Position numbers and translations under genes: made by a program. 64,000 nucleotides of DNA from Astropecten irregularis (Eukaryota > Echinodermata > Asteroidea > Paxillosida > Astropectinidae). The DNA is taken from the NCBI GenBank assembly GCA_963971285.1, contig OZ020244.1:3906001-3970000 (forward strand). Reading direction: 5' to 3'. Under the pieces are notes generated by a model. The model saw nothing but the letters and a program-made list of their open reading frames with translations. It was not told the DNA's origin and made no database searches. Below are positions 54,467-63,990 of this stretch, piece after piece. Within the stretch, counting starts at the first letter, position 1, and the number at the start of each line of letters is the position of its first letter.

Positions 54467-54547
54467 CGTGAATTGCACAAATTTCGTGAAATCCGTGAAT
54501 TGCTCTAATTCCGTGAAATCCGTGAATTGCACAAATTCCGTGATTCT
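54467..54547. repeat. 27-bp tandem repeat, 3 units
   Basis: CGTGAATTGCACAAATT plus CCGTGAAATC, three times, each itself built of 9-base CCGTGAATT-like pieces. No coding claim. Confidence 0.75.
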
Positions 54548-54711
54548 CAAAATATAACCGTTGCTATCAGGCATGATAGGAAGGATTCAGTAATTGATTT
54601 AACCCGGAAATAATGTTGTTGTGAAATAATGCCGGTTTTCGAGCAAATGGTATGAAAATACAAGGATTAACTTGTAGGCCTATTTCATACAAGCAAGGTA
54701 CCCTGGAGTTG

Positions 54712-54833
54712 ATTTCATGATGCCCTACGATCGATCGTAACTGGAGTTACGAATGATAACCCATCGTATCCAACGTTGGGCTACAATGCATCATAAGTCC
54801 TACGATTTATAGTAAGTTACGATGAGTTTGGCA
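54712..54833. mobile_element. MITE family F in the MARCH 3' region
   Basis: GTTGATTTCATGATGCCC to AAGTTACGATGAGTTTGG. The last ~10 bases of the usual end are missing, and the MARCH stop codon lies only a few bases away (54837-54839). The insertion is therefore in, or truncates, the 3' end of the transcript. Confidence 0.75.
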
Positions 54834-54836
54834 TGT

Positions 54837-55115
54837 TCATATGTGCAGTTCAATGGGTCGTTGGAAGCGCGTTACTTGGGAGTGCCCACTATGGTGTCTA
54901 CTGGTTCGGATGCAGAAAAGCACAAGCCAGGGCAGGAAAACTGACAAACCCAGTAGGCCAACGAGCAACAAGCTGATAGGCACCCATATACTAACACCAA
55001 TATGGCCATGGATGTACGATACGTGATCCACCATAAGGTAGACTCCCACTGCAGTCACTCCCAGAAGAAGTAGCAGCACCACTATGGACGAGGCGATGGT
55101 GTTCTCTTCTGACGG
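54837..55115 (-). CDS. MARCH-type E3 ubiquitin ligase, terminal coding exon with two TM helices
   Basis: This last coding exon (92 codons plus TGA at 54837-54839) follows the acceptor TTTGGTCTCTTTTCCAG in phase 0. It starts PSEENTIASS, then has a first TM helix (IVVLLLLLGVTAVGVYLMV), a short loop (DHVSYIHGHIG) and a second TM helix (WVPISLLLVGLLGLSVFLPW), ending in a short tail with RTSRHHSGH. RING-CH followed by two closely spaced helices is the MARCH 1/2/3/4/8/9/11 layout; I cannot assign a subfamily. The preceding intron (55116-56816) is largely four or five MITEs. An F-family MITE starts a few bases past the stop, so the 3' UTR or even the original C-terminus may have been altered. Confidence 0.85.
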   Translation of the reverse strand, partial: PSEENTIASSIVVLLLLLGVTAVGVYLMVDHVSYIHGHIGVSIWVPISLLLVGLLGLSVFLPWLVLFCIRTSRHHSGHSQVTRFQRPIELHI

Positions 55116-55246
55116 CTGGAAAAGAGACCAAAACGCAAGATAATCTTGAATTATGCATTAACCTTCAAGACTGATGCTAAAGATATACTCTCCGTCCTTT
55201 GTGAATACTGAATAGGTACATGCATTGATAAACATCAACACGACTT

Positions 55247-55603
55247 AAAGGTACAGGACAGGATTTGTAACATACCCAAACAGAAATGTTCACAGATTTA
55301 CGCCTAACATTCAGGGTATGAAGATGTTGCTTGAAGAAACATAACGTTAAAATATTTCCGCCTGAAATGGTGTATTTATCCAGAAATTAGTCAAACAAAG
55401 ACCGAAAGCAGTTTCAATCTCGGGTAAGATCAAAACCATTCTTTATGTTTGGTAAGAAACATTGAGTAGGGTTTTCGCTATTTTCTTTTGACTATGTCCG
55501 AATGAGTGCAAATTTTCACAGGTTTATTATTTCATGTACATACTGGATCAGACAAAGTGTGAGTGCTGTTCTGTGACCTTCACCAATCATGTATTATACC
55601 TTT
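55247..55603 (+). mobile_element. MITE family B beside the last MARCH exon
   Basis: AAAGGTACAGGACAGGATTT, shared half (with ATTCAGGGTATGAAGATG), central CAATCTCGGGTAAGATC, B half, GTATTATACCTTTA end. In intron 55116-56816. Confidence 0.85.
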
Positions 55604-55884
55604 ATTATAATATTAGCTCCACAGAATCAGCACTTTGATTGGATGCATTATACAACAGACTTTATTTCTGTCTGATCCAGGGCTACTGCCTTTACTTTTA
55701 ATGATGTAATTGTAAAAATTTAGGTAGAATAATTAAAATCACTTGAAAATTCTCCAAATAAATGCATTATTATGGTAATTGTGACATTTCGGTGCGTGGA
55801 GTATTTTATGTATGACTTGTGCACTCGCAGCAGGCAAGTGTCCTTATATTACATGGATTCTATTTGGAGTCATAAGAGTGCACC

Positions 55885-55972
55885 CCTTAGGCCCAAATCG
55901 CGTTCACACTGGATCCTCTTTTGATCCTCTTATTCAATGGGAGGAATCCATGTGAACGCAGCATTTCACTAC
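55885..55972. mobile_element. Short inverted-repeat element in a MARCH intron
   Basis: CGCGTTCACACTGGATCCTC and GAGGAATCCATGTGAACGC are imperfect inverted copies ~75 bases apart end to end. Confidence 0.5.
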
Positions 55973-55975
55973 CAC

Positions 55976-56200
55976 ATGGACCCGATTTACAGTATTAAGC
56001 ACCAAAAACCTTGGTAAATATAATCAGCCAAATCAGCCAGCCAAAACTCCTTGTGAATGTTATGCTCAGCAAACAATGGCAAAATACAAGTCAAAAGCAG
56101 TAACATCACATGCACATTTGGTTGGTGATCCGATTTGATCAAGGGAGACTTTTCAAGCTTAAGCAAATTTGTGCTTAAGCAGGTTTATGAAATTGGCCCC
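55976..56200 (-). mobile_element. MITE family G (CTTAAGCAC subfamily) in a MARCH intron
   Basis: AAACCTTGGTAAATATAATC core in reverse, end GCAGGTTTATGAAATTGGCC. Left end degraded. Confidence 0.7.
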
Positions 56201-56201
56201 T

Positions 56202-56286
56202 GGGGTCGATTTCACGAAGCCCTACGATCGTAACTAAGTTTTAAGATTGGTAGTAAGTTACGATGAGTTTGGTAAAATCGACCCCA
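56202..56286. mobile_element. MITE family F, internally deleted, in a MARCH intron
   Basis: GGGGTCGATTTCACGAAGCC and TTTGGTAAAATCGACCCC are kept at full length but the middle is reduced to ~35 bases. It is sandwiched without spacer between two G-family elements. Confidence 0.8.
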
Positions 56287-56540
56287 GGGGCCAATTTCAT
56301 AGAGCTGCTTAAGCACACAATTTTGCTTAAGCATGAAAAGTCTTCCTTAACCAAACATTGTTAGATTTGTTACAAACCAAATTCCCATGTGATGTTTACT
56401 GCTTTTGACTTGTATTCGGCCATTTCTTGCTGAGCATAACAATCACAAGAAGTTTTGGCTGCCATACTGATTTTATTTACCAAGGTTTTTTAGTGCTTAA
56501 GCAAATTGTGGTGCTGAAGCAGCTCTGTGAAATTGGCCCC
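56287..56540 (+). mobile_element. MITE family G (CTTAAGCAC subfamily) in a MARCH intron
   Basis: GGGGCCAATTTCATAGAGCT to GCAGCTCTGTGAAATTGGCC; well preserved. Confidence 0.85.
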
Positions 56541-56541
56541 T

Positions 56542-56782
56542 GGGGCCAATTTCATAAAACTGTTAAGCACACAAATTTGCTTAGCACAAACATGTCTCGC
56601 CCAATAAAACAGACCACCATTGAACATTCCATTTGATATTCATGGTCAGCGAACAACAGCCAAAGAACAATCACCAGTGATACAGAACACGTGGAAATTT
56701 GGTTGTTAACCCTGTTTTTATTAAGACAGAAATGTCATGCTTAGCAAATATTTGTGCTTAACAGTTTTATGAAATTGACCCC
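56542..56782 (-). mobile_element. MITE family G (CTTAGCAC subfamily) in a MARCH intron
   Basis: GGGGCCAATTTCATAAAACT to CAGTTTTATGAAATTGACCC, ending 35 bases from exon 56817-56974. Confidence 0.85.
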
Positions 56783-56816
56783 TGGTCTCACTTACTCTTC
56801 GTTGTTTTATACTCAC

Positions 56817-56974
56817 AGTGAAGAAAGAGCCTTGCGTAACCTTCTTATCGTAAGGTTTCTGGCATATCTCGCAAGCATCTGCTCCTTTGAGCATGATCCA
56901 TTTGAGAAGACATCGTCTGTGCACGAACTTCGAGGATCCCAAACACCCACACGGCGACACCAACCTGTCTGAAG
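56817..56974 (-). CDS. MARCH-type E3 ubiquitin ligase, RING-CH core exon
   Basis: This exon of 158 bases encodes ASDRLVSPCGC, then LGSSKFVHRRC, LLKWIMLKGADACEIC and QKPY. Joined to the previous exon it completes the C4HC3 pattern: CxxC, 12 residues, CxC, 7 residues, HxxC, then CxxC. The His in the fourth ligand position and the Trp (KWI) before the last Cys pair are typical of MARCH proteins. The acceptor is TTGTCTTTTTCAG and the donor CACT/GTGAGT. The exon enters in phase 1 and leaves in phase 0. The preceding intron (56975-57715) holds a three-unit 60-bp array and a B-family MITE. Confidence 0.9.
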
Positions 56975-57000
56975 CTGAAAAAGACAAGATACATACATAT

Positions 57001-57182
57001 TTAGCCTTTGAGAAAGATCCTGCAGGATCGAAACGCGTCAGGCCCCCCTAACTATAACCATTTAGCCTTTGAGAAAAATCCTGCTAGAATCGAAACGCGT
57101 CAGGCCCTCCTAACTCTCATCATCTAGCCTTTGAGAAAGATCCTGCTAGGATCCGAACGCGCCAGGCCCTCCTAACCCCAAG
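57001..57182 (+). repeat. 60-bp minisatellite, 3 units, inside a MARCH intron
   Basis: Three units with GAAACGCGTCAGG (two extra bases) end CTAACCCCAAGC. They lie in intron 56975-57715, antisense to the gene, 27 bases from the exon 56817-56974 acceptor. Confidence 0.85.
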
Positions 57183-57329
57183 CAATATACATACACCATA
57201 GAAAATCCCATTAAAAATTACAACATGTTTTTTGGCATACCGATGCTAACAATTTCAGTATGAAAGCATCGTGCTGCTGCCGCAGTAATAAATCTGCCCA
57301 TCTCACGACCCCAGGCTCTGCCTTTAAGG

Positions 57330-57695
57330 TAAAGTACAGGATTGGTAACATGCCCAAACAGAAATGTTCATAGATTTACCTATAACTTTCAGATTATGAA
57401 GATGGTTCTGGTAGAAACATTCTGATAAAATATTTCCGCCAGAAATGGTGTATTTATCCAGAAATTAGTCAAGCAAAGACAGAAAACAGTTTTGATCTTT
57501 GGGTAAGATCAAAACCATTCTTTATGTTTTACAAGAAAAATTTAGTCAGATTTTTGCTATTTTCTTGTGACTCAGATGTCCGATTGAGCTCCAATTTTCA
57601 CAGATTTATTATTTCATGTACAGTGTACATGTTTGATCAGATAAAGTGTAAGTGCTGTTCTGTGACCTTTACCAATCATGTATTATACCTCTATG
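57330..57695 (+). mobile_element. MITE family B in a MARCH intron
   Basis: AAGGTAAAGTACAGGATTGG, shared half, central TTTTGATCTTTGGGTAAGAT, B half, CATGTATTATACCTC end, 20 bases from the donor of exon 57716-57920. Confidence 0.85.
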
Positions 57696-57715
57696 AAATT
57701 GCCCCCTGAACATAC

Positions 57716-57920
57716 CTTTATTGTCTTGGCATATCCTACAGGTGGGCGTGTCCAGGGACAGCACAGACATCTGTGTTTTGCAGCTGAATGTTGGCGAAGA
57801 TGGAGGTTTGGGAGGTGGGTCCGTCTCGTTGATAACCACGGCCACTAACGGGCAAGGATCCCTGGAACTCACCGATGGGAGGATGGAGCAACTTGGCTCG
57901 CTGTCGGTGTAGCCTTCGTT
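57716..57920 (-). CDS. MARCH-type E3 ubiquitin ligase, internal exon with start of RING-CH (partial gene)
   Basis: This exon of 205 bases reads NEGYTDSEPSCS..., a Pro/Ser-rich linker, then ends in TPTCRICQDNK, the first Cys pair of a RING-CH zinc finger. It is bounded on the - strand by a strong acceptor (TATCCTGTTCTTCAG) and a donor (AAAG/GTATGT at 57716/57715). It starts in phase 0 and ends in phase 1, and the next exon restores the frame exactly (K-A-S). No start codon lies in frame before the acceptor, so at least one upstream exon is missing. It should lie above 57920 or beyond the window and was not found. RING-CH ligases ubiquitinate membrane proteins and steer endosomal trafficking. 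Confidence 0.85.
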
Positions 57921-58024
57921 CTGAAGAACAGGATACAAACAAGGTATTGTTGCGTTTAATTTATTTCGAGAATATTGTCATTGTTTTCATATTAAACACT
58001 GAAGGTTTAAGGCCTTCACAGAGA

Positions 58025-59155
58025 CAACACCAGCAATTGCCTCGCTGGTGCCCCTGGTCTTTGCCTGGGTGCCCTTGTTCATTTCCGTGGTGCCCCTGGT
58101 CATTAATTTCATTGGTATCCCTTGTCATTGCATTGAGTGCCTTTTGTCTTTGCCTGGGTGCCCTTGTTCATTTCCGTGGTGCCCCTGGTCATTAATTTCA
58201 TTGGTATCCCTTGTCATTGCATTGAGTGCCTTTTGTCTTTGCCTGGGTGCCCTTGTTCATTTCCGTGGTGCCCCTGGTCATTAATTTCATTGGTATCCCT
58301 TGTCATTGCATTGAGTGCCTTTTGTCTTTGCCTGGGTGCCCTTGTTCGTTTCCTTGGTGCCCCTGGTCATTAATTTCATTGGTGTCCCTTGTCATTGCAT
58401 TGAGTGCCTTTTGTCTTTGCCTTGGTGCCCTTGTTCATTTCCTTGGTGCCCCTGGTCATTAATTTCATTGGTATCCCTTGTCATTGCATTGAGTGCCTTT
58501 TGTCTTTGCCTGGGTGCCCTTGTTCATTTCCTTGGTGCCCCTGGTCATTAATTTCATTGGTGTCCCTTGTCATTGCATTGAGTGCCTTTTGTCTTTGCCT
58601 TGGTGCCCTTGTTCATTTCCTTGGTGCCCCTGGTCATTAATTTCATTGGTGTCCCTTGTCATTGCATTGAGTGCCTTTGGTCTTTGCCTGGGTGCCCTTG
58701 TTCATTTCCTTGGTGCCCCTGGTCATTAATTTCATTGGTGTCCCTCGTCATTGCATTTGTGTCTTAGTGGTCCTTGCCTGGGTGCCCTTGTTCATTTCCG
58801 TGGTGCCCCTGGTCATTAATTTCCGTACTGTGCCCCTTGCCATTGCCTTGGTGCCCTGGTCATTTCCTTGTGCCCTGGTCACTAGTTTCATTGGTGTCCC
58901 TTGTCATTGCATTGGTGCCTTTGGTCATTTCCTTGGTGCCCCTGGTCATTAATTTTCTCGGTGTCCCTCGTCATTGCCTAAGTGCCTTTGGTCTTTGCCT
59001 CGGTGCCCTTGTTCATTTCCTTGGTGCCCCTAGCTGATCATTAATATCCTTAGTGTCTTTTGTCTTTCCCTTGGTACCCTTGTTCATTTCCTTTGTGCCC
59101 CTGGTCATGTCCTTGGTACCCTGGTCATTTCCTTGGTGCCCCTAGTCATTGCCTT
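58025..59155 (+). repeat. 89-bp satellite array with ~22-base subunits
   Basis: Eight near-identical 89-base units (58048 to ~58760) of type GTGCCCTTGTTCATTTCC, GTGGTGCCCCTGGTCATTAA, TTTCATTGGTATCCCTTG, TCATTGCATTGAGTGCC, then degenerate units to 59155. Because 89 is not a multiple of three, each unit shifts frame and yields staggered 78-codon open frames that are not genes. It lies just upstream of the first MARCH exon found. Confidence 0.9.
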
Positions 59156-59578
59156 AGGCCACCCTTCAAATTGAAACAGTAGACAAACAATTACAAGGTG
59201 TTTTTCGACTATACCTCCCACACAAGATTATGAAAGCGAAAACTCACTTGCAAACATGCAATTATACAAAACAAGCATCATTCGTGACAAATAAATAATG
59301 TAGCACGACACAAACTTTAATAGCTATCTAGCTTTTATCTCACGATTTGCAATATTCTGTTCAAAAGTAAATTCCCTTTTATAAACGGTCGTTGCACAAT
59401 GCAATCTCGCTAGGATTATATCACGAAAATGGTTTCTATAGTCAATTAGCGTTATTCAATGACTGTTCTATATCCTGTTCTCGTTTGGGTATTTACATGT
59501 ACCGTATATACAAAATGAGTTCAACTGTAAGATGTTGTTTTAAATGCACATGCGCAAGATGAAATAAGGACGGACGTG

Positions 59579-59819
59579 GGGCCAATTTCATAGAGCTGCT
59601 TAGCACAAAAATTCGCTAAGCATGACATTTCTGTCTTCATAAAAACATGGTTAACAACAAAATTCCCATGTGTTGTGTATCGCTTGTGATTGTTCTTTGG
59701 CTGTTTTTTGCTGACCATGAATATCAAATAAAATATCATTTTGACGGTGGTTGTTTTATTGGGCAAGACATTTTTTGCTAAGCAAATTTGTTTGTGCTTA
59801 GCAGCGCCATGAAAATGTT
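59579..59819 (+). mobile_element. MITE family G
   Basis: GGGGCCAATTTCATAGAGCT to GCAGCGCCATGAAAATG, with GATTGTTCTTTGGCTGTTTT core. Immediately followed by the 10-bp-duplication MITE. Confidence 0.8.
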
Positions 59820-59829
59820 CTCATTACGA

Positions 59830-59936
59830 AGTCTGGTTCCCTGCCCAAAGATTCCCTGACGACTCTTATAAAAATCCTTGAATTAACAGACAATAGTCGG
59901 AGAATCCTGGTCTGGGAACCAGACTACTCATTACGA
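59830..59936. mobile_element. 107-bp MITE with 10-bp target duplication
   Basis: AGTCTGGTTCCCTGCCCAAA and CTGGTCTGGGAACCAGACT are inverted ends; CTCATTACGA is repeated exactly at 59820-59829 and 59937-59946. A 9-11 bp duplication suggests a Mutator-like origin (inference). Confidence 0.8.
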
Positions 59937-60329
59937 TCCCATTGTGAGTTTCATTTCATGGAATCGAAAATCAAAGGCAATCAAGACAAGAAAAAAGTAC
60001 GTGTGAGTGTCCTCGTTCTCAACACGTTCGCTGTCGTTGACGTGTCTGCACTGATTATAACACGATATGGGTTCTTATATCATTATAGTTTTTCAGTTCA
60101 TTATTCGCTCATACACAGAAGCCCAACAGGCAAGTTTGGCACTAATTGCTTCACAGGTCTTTCCAAACCCTATTTTAGTCATCAGGGCCTTTTAAGACGT
60201 CATGATGTTGTTGTGATCTTAGTTCCTTAAAAAACATTTGCTAACTCTTATAATTCCTCCGGCAAAACTCTTTTGTACCGTGTTTCAAATTTGTTTGACT
60301 ATGGAAGAAACATGGCTTGACTATACATG

Positions 60330-60676
60330 AAGTTGCATACTTTGGTTTATGTCAAAGAAATGCAGATTCATGAGCAAATAAATCAAGGAAGATTCAGTAA
60401 CAGTCATCTGTGACATTCCCAGTCCCATACATTTTTAGAAAATACATGTAGTGAAAAACGTGCACGGTATTTTAAAATATTTTCACAGGATTTTTGATCT
60501 TTCGAAGATCAAAAGTGTTTTTGGTCATTGGTTTAACTCTTTAACTCTGATAAATACAACATTTCAGGCAGAAAAGAAATTAACGGGTATATGTTTCTAC
60601 CATAACCTTCGTTATACCCTAGAGTTATAAATCTGTGAAGATTTCTGTTTCGGTATATGCTACCAAAGTATGATAG
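60330..60676 (-). mobile_element. MITE family A
   Basis: GCATACTTTGGTTTATGTCA, A half, central TTTGATCTTTCGAAGATC, shared half, ACCAAAGTATGATAGG end. Confidence 0.75.
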
Positions 60677-60820
60677 GCTTAGCACAAGATTACAATTAAC
60701 TACATTAATTGGTTTTCACCCACTTTTGCCTTTAAATTGTGCAGCTCATTTTTAGATACATGTATTTTCATTATACAAGTACAACGGCACCGTAGTTTGT
60801 GTTTTCACACTCAACCAAAT

Positions 60821-60965
60821 CAGGGGTCGATTTCACGAAGCCCTACGATCGGTCGTAACTCGATTTACGATGGATAACCCATCGTATCCCACGTATAGGG
60901 CTGCATTACATTATAAGTCCTACGATTGATAGTAAGTTACGATGAGTTTAGTGAAATCGACCCCT
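60821..60965. mobile_element. MITE family F, well preserved
   Basis: GGGGTCGATTTCACGAAGCC to TTTAGTGAAATCGACCCC: the intact ends give the best consensus in the window. Confidence 0.85.
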
Positions 60966-61157
60966 GTGCGTAGTAAACATTTGGAGTATGGCAGGATTGG
61001 GCCCAAGAAGGTTATGACTCTAAAAGGCTCCCCTATGTAAAATTAACATCCAGATTTAAAGAGCGTAAAATAGTGCCCTGGGTTTAACCATGGAGCTATA
61101 GGAATGTTTACCATTCAGTATTGTTCACGAAGGTGTTACCATATTCTTTCATAGTAT

Positions 61158-61803
61158 AGTACTCCACTAGTGCCATTATATCCAGATAACTACATAATTT
61201 ATCTTGCAAAGTCGAGTTAGTCGACATTTGCAGTGGTTAAAGTCGTCTTGTCTCAATAATTGTCTCAACAAGATGACTTTGAAAGAAAACAAGAAGTCGA
61301 CTTATCCCGATAATTTATCTGGCCAAGTCGACGAAGTGCAAAGTCGCCTTATCTTGATAAGTCGTCTTTCAGGACAAGTCGACTTCCTTCTTTCAGTTAG
61401 TCGTCTTTACAAGGTAAACCATCAGGACAAGTCGACTTTCGTCTTTCAGTAAGTCGACTTGGCGAGATAAATTATCAGGATATGTCGACTGCTTAGTTTT
61501 CACTTTAAGTCAGCTAGCACGGATAAATTATCTCGATAAGTCGACTTTTACTAGGGCTTAAAAAGTCGACACGGCTAGATAATTTAAGTGGTTATCTAGA
61601 TAAGTCGAATATGGCACTCATGAAGCACCGTATTAAAACTATCAGGACAAGTCGACTTCCTTCTTTCAGTAAGCCATCTTGCACGGATAAAATACTTCGA
61701 TAAGTCGACCTTTATAATAAGGGCTAAAAAATAAGTCGACTTGGCGAGATAATTAATGTGGCTATTTAGATATAAAATGGAATGGCACTTATAGAGATCC
61801 GTA
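61158..61803. mobile_element. MITE family D, duplicated or extended copy
   Basis: Left end ACTCCACTAGTGCCAT. One right end lies at ~61631 (GAAGCACCGTA) and a second after more AAGTCGACTT blocks at ~61803 (AGATCCGTA). The second part repeats the last ~170 bases, so the copy has a tandem duplication or two overlapping insertions. Confidence 0.65.
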
Positions 61804-62123
61804 GTATCACCATGCACCTGTATTCCCTATAATACTATAATCAATGCACATATTCTATACAGAACCGTGTTAGCACTGTATAATCAATGTACGGAGTCCC
61901 GTAATTACATCTTGCAGCAAGCACCTGCTTCTGGTCAAATTCTTTTTGTTTCAGTGCGCACAGTGTACTATCAATGTCCAATAAAATTTGCTGGAGCGAG
62001 AACGTCGTAAAATTTATTTCGTCTGGATTATTATACGTGTACAATCGCTGTACACAATACTAATATATGTATATATCTTCATTGTGAAGGCCGGTTTCAG
62101 ATGATAAAATTGAATGAGAAGTT

Positions 62124-62503
62124 AAAGGTATAAAACATGATTGGTAAAGGTCACAGAACAGCACTCACATTTTGTCTGATCCAGCATGAACCTGAAATAA
62201 TAAACCTGTGAAAATTTGAGCTCAATCGGACATCTGAGTCACGCGAAAATAGAAAAAAAAAAAAACACCTACATTTTTCTTATAAAACATGAAGAATGGT
62301 TTTGATCTTACCCCGAGATCAAAATTACTGTTTTCGGTCTTTGTTTGACTAATTTCTGGATAAATACAGCATTTCAGGCGGAAATATTTTAACAGTATGT
62401 TTCTACCAGCACCATCTTCATACCCTAAATGTTATGTTATATGTAAATATATGTGAACATTTCTGTTTGGGTATGTTACCAATCCTATACTGTACCTTAA
62501 ACG
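62124..62503 (-). mobile_element. MITE family B
   Basis: TTAAAGGTATAAAACATGAT, B half, central TTTTGATCTTACCCCGAGAT, shared half, ACCAATCCTATACTGTACC end. Confidence 0.85.
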
Positions 62504-62661
62504 GTTTTATTGCGAATTTTTTTTTTCACAATCATGTTGCACTGTGCTCAATTTGCAAACATTGGTGAGTATCCATACGCGTTCACCTTTGTGTTTTAGA
62601 TATCCATCCGCCGTCAGTGACATGTGTTGTTCTAGCGGTAACTTCAGATTGGCCAGCCTAA

Positions 62662-62865
62662 GGGGACATTTTCATAGAGCTGCTTAGCACAAAAATTGCT
62701 TATAAGCATGAAAAGTCTTCCTTGATCACACAGGATTACCAACCAAATTTTCACGTGATGTTTACTGCTTTTGACTTGTATTCGGCCATTGTTTGCTCAT
62801 CATAACATCATTCACAAGGAGTTTTGGCTGTCATACTGATTTTATTTTACCAAGGTTTTTGGGGC
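62662..62865 (+). mobile_element. MITE family G, left part of a nest
   Basis: GGGGACATTTTCATAGAGCT to CCAAGGTTTTTGGGGC, where an A element enters at TTAA. Confidence 0.75.
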
Positions 62866-62869
62866 TTAA

Positions 62870-63215
62870 AGGTAGTATCATACCTTAGTAGGAAACCAAA
62901 AAAGAAATCTTCACAGATTTACGTATAACTTACAGGGTATAAAGATGGTGATGGTAAAAACATACCGTTACAATTTTCTGCCTGGAATGCTGTATTTATC
63001 AAGAAAAGAGTACAACCAGTGACCCAAATTATTTTTGATCTTTTAAAGATCAAAAATAAAAGAGAAAAGACTTCAGAAATACTGTGGCCGTTTTTCACTA
63101 TTTTCTCAAAGTTGGCACCGTATGGGACTGAAATTTTCACAGATGACTGTTACTGTTGATATTTTTGCCCATGAATCTGTATTTCGTTGACAAAAACCAA
63201 AGTATATTATTACGT
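62870..63215 (+). mobile_element. MITE family A nested in G with TTAA duplication
   Basis: TTAA at 62866-62869 and 63216-63219, in a GCTTAAGCA context of the host G elements. Both halves present. Confidence 0.85.
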
Positions 63216-63219
63216 TTAA

Positions 63220-63368
63220 GCATAAAATGTCTTCCTTGATCAAACAGGATTACCAACCAAATATTTTTGTATTTGGCCATTGCTGGTTAGCATAACATTC
63301 ACAAAGAGTTCTGAGGCTGGCATACTGATTCTATTTACCAATTATTTTGGTGCTTAAGCAAATAACTA
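63220..63368 (+). mobile_element. MITE family G, second copy of the nest
   Basis: GCATAAAATGTCTTCCTTGA onward repeats the start of G rather than continuing the left copy, and ends GTGCTTAAGCAAATA at another A insertion. Confidence 0.7.
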
Positions 63369-63606
63369 TCATTCTTTGGTATTATACAGAAATGACCAAT
63401 GACCAAAAAACACAATTTTGATCTTTAAAAGATCAAAATAACGGTGAAAAGATTTTACCGTGAGCGTTTTCACTGTTTAAAAAAAAACAAAAGTGGCCAC
63501 CGTATGATACTGGAGATTTTACAGATAACTGTTGCTGTATCTTACTTTATATCTTTGCTCATGAATCTGTATTTCTTTGACAAAAACTAAAATATGATAT
63601 TACCTT
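63369..63606 (+). mobile_element. MITE family A, partial
   Basis: The shared half is mostly deleted; central TTTTGATCTTTAAAAGATC, A half, and AATATGATATTACCTTTAA end. Confidence 0.75.
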
Positions 63607-63611
63607 TAAGC

Positions 63612-63990
63612 ACATGGGTGTCGATCCCAGGGGATATATCCCCCCCCCCCCCACAATATTTGAGGTGGGGAGGATGGCGTGTATTATCATCCCCCCAATA
63701 TTTCGAGGTTGAATGTCATTCAAGTTTATTGTATAGAAATATTACATGTTCCTTTTGGTTTTTTTAGTCTTTGCCTGTGAATTTATACTATGTTCAATTA
63801 TTCTGAATATCGTTTTAAATGCTCAAAAATGCGACTTTTCGACTCTGTTTTTAATAAAAAGTCCCTGGTTTGGTAGGGAGGTATCCCACCTCCCACAGCA
63901 TCCCCCGCTCGGTCACTTCGCTCCCTCGCATAGGACAACAAATCACCAATGATCCCCCCCCCCCATCATGAAAAGAAATCGACACCAGTG
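63612..63990. mobile_element. Inverted-repeat element with poly-C blocks
   Basis: GGTGTCGATCCC and AAATCGACACC are inverted ends with runs of C (63641-63653 and 63955-63963) just inside. The DNA after it (GTTTAAGCAGC) is the end of a G element, so it is nested in G. Confidence 0.65.

Larger units (their letters stand above)
52860..54710. other. No gene seen; MARCH 3' flank
   Basis: Very AT-rich, with one palindrome MITE (53751-53897), a short inverted pair around GGAAGAAGCCGTAGCCATGA (53943-54000) and a 27-bp repeat. Part of it may be MARCH 3' UTR. Confidence 0.45.

Noticed and set aside
58048..58952. Series of 78-codon frames spaced 89 bases apart
   Set aside because: Identical staggered reads of an 89-base satellite; each is shifted in frame from the last.
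63641..63963. G-quadruplex or vector-like poly-C tracts
   Set aside because: They lie just inside the ends of an inverted-repeat element and are best explained as part of it.
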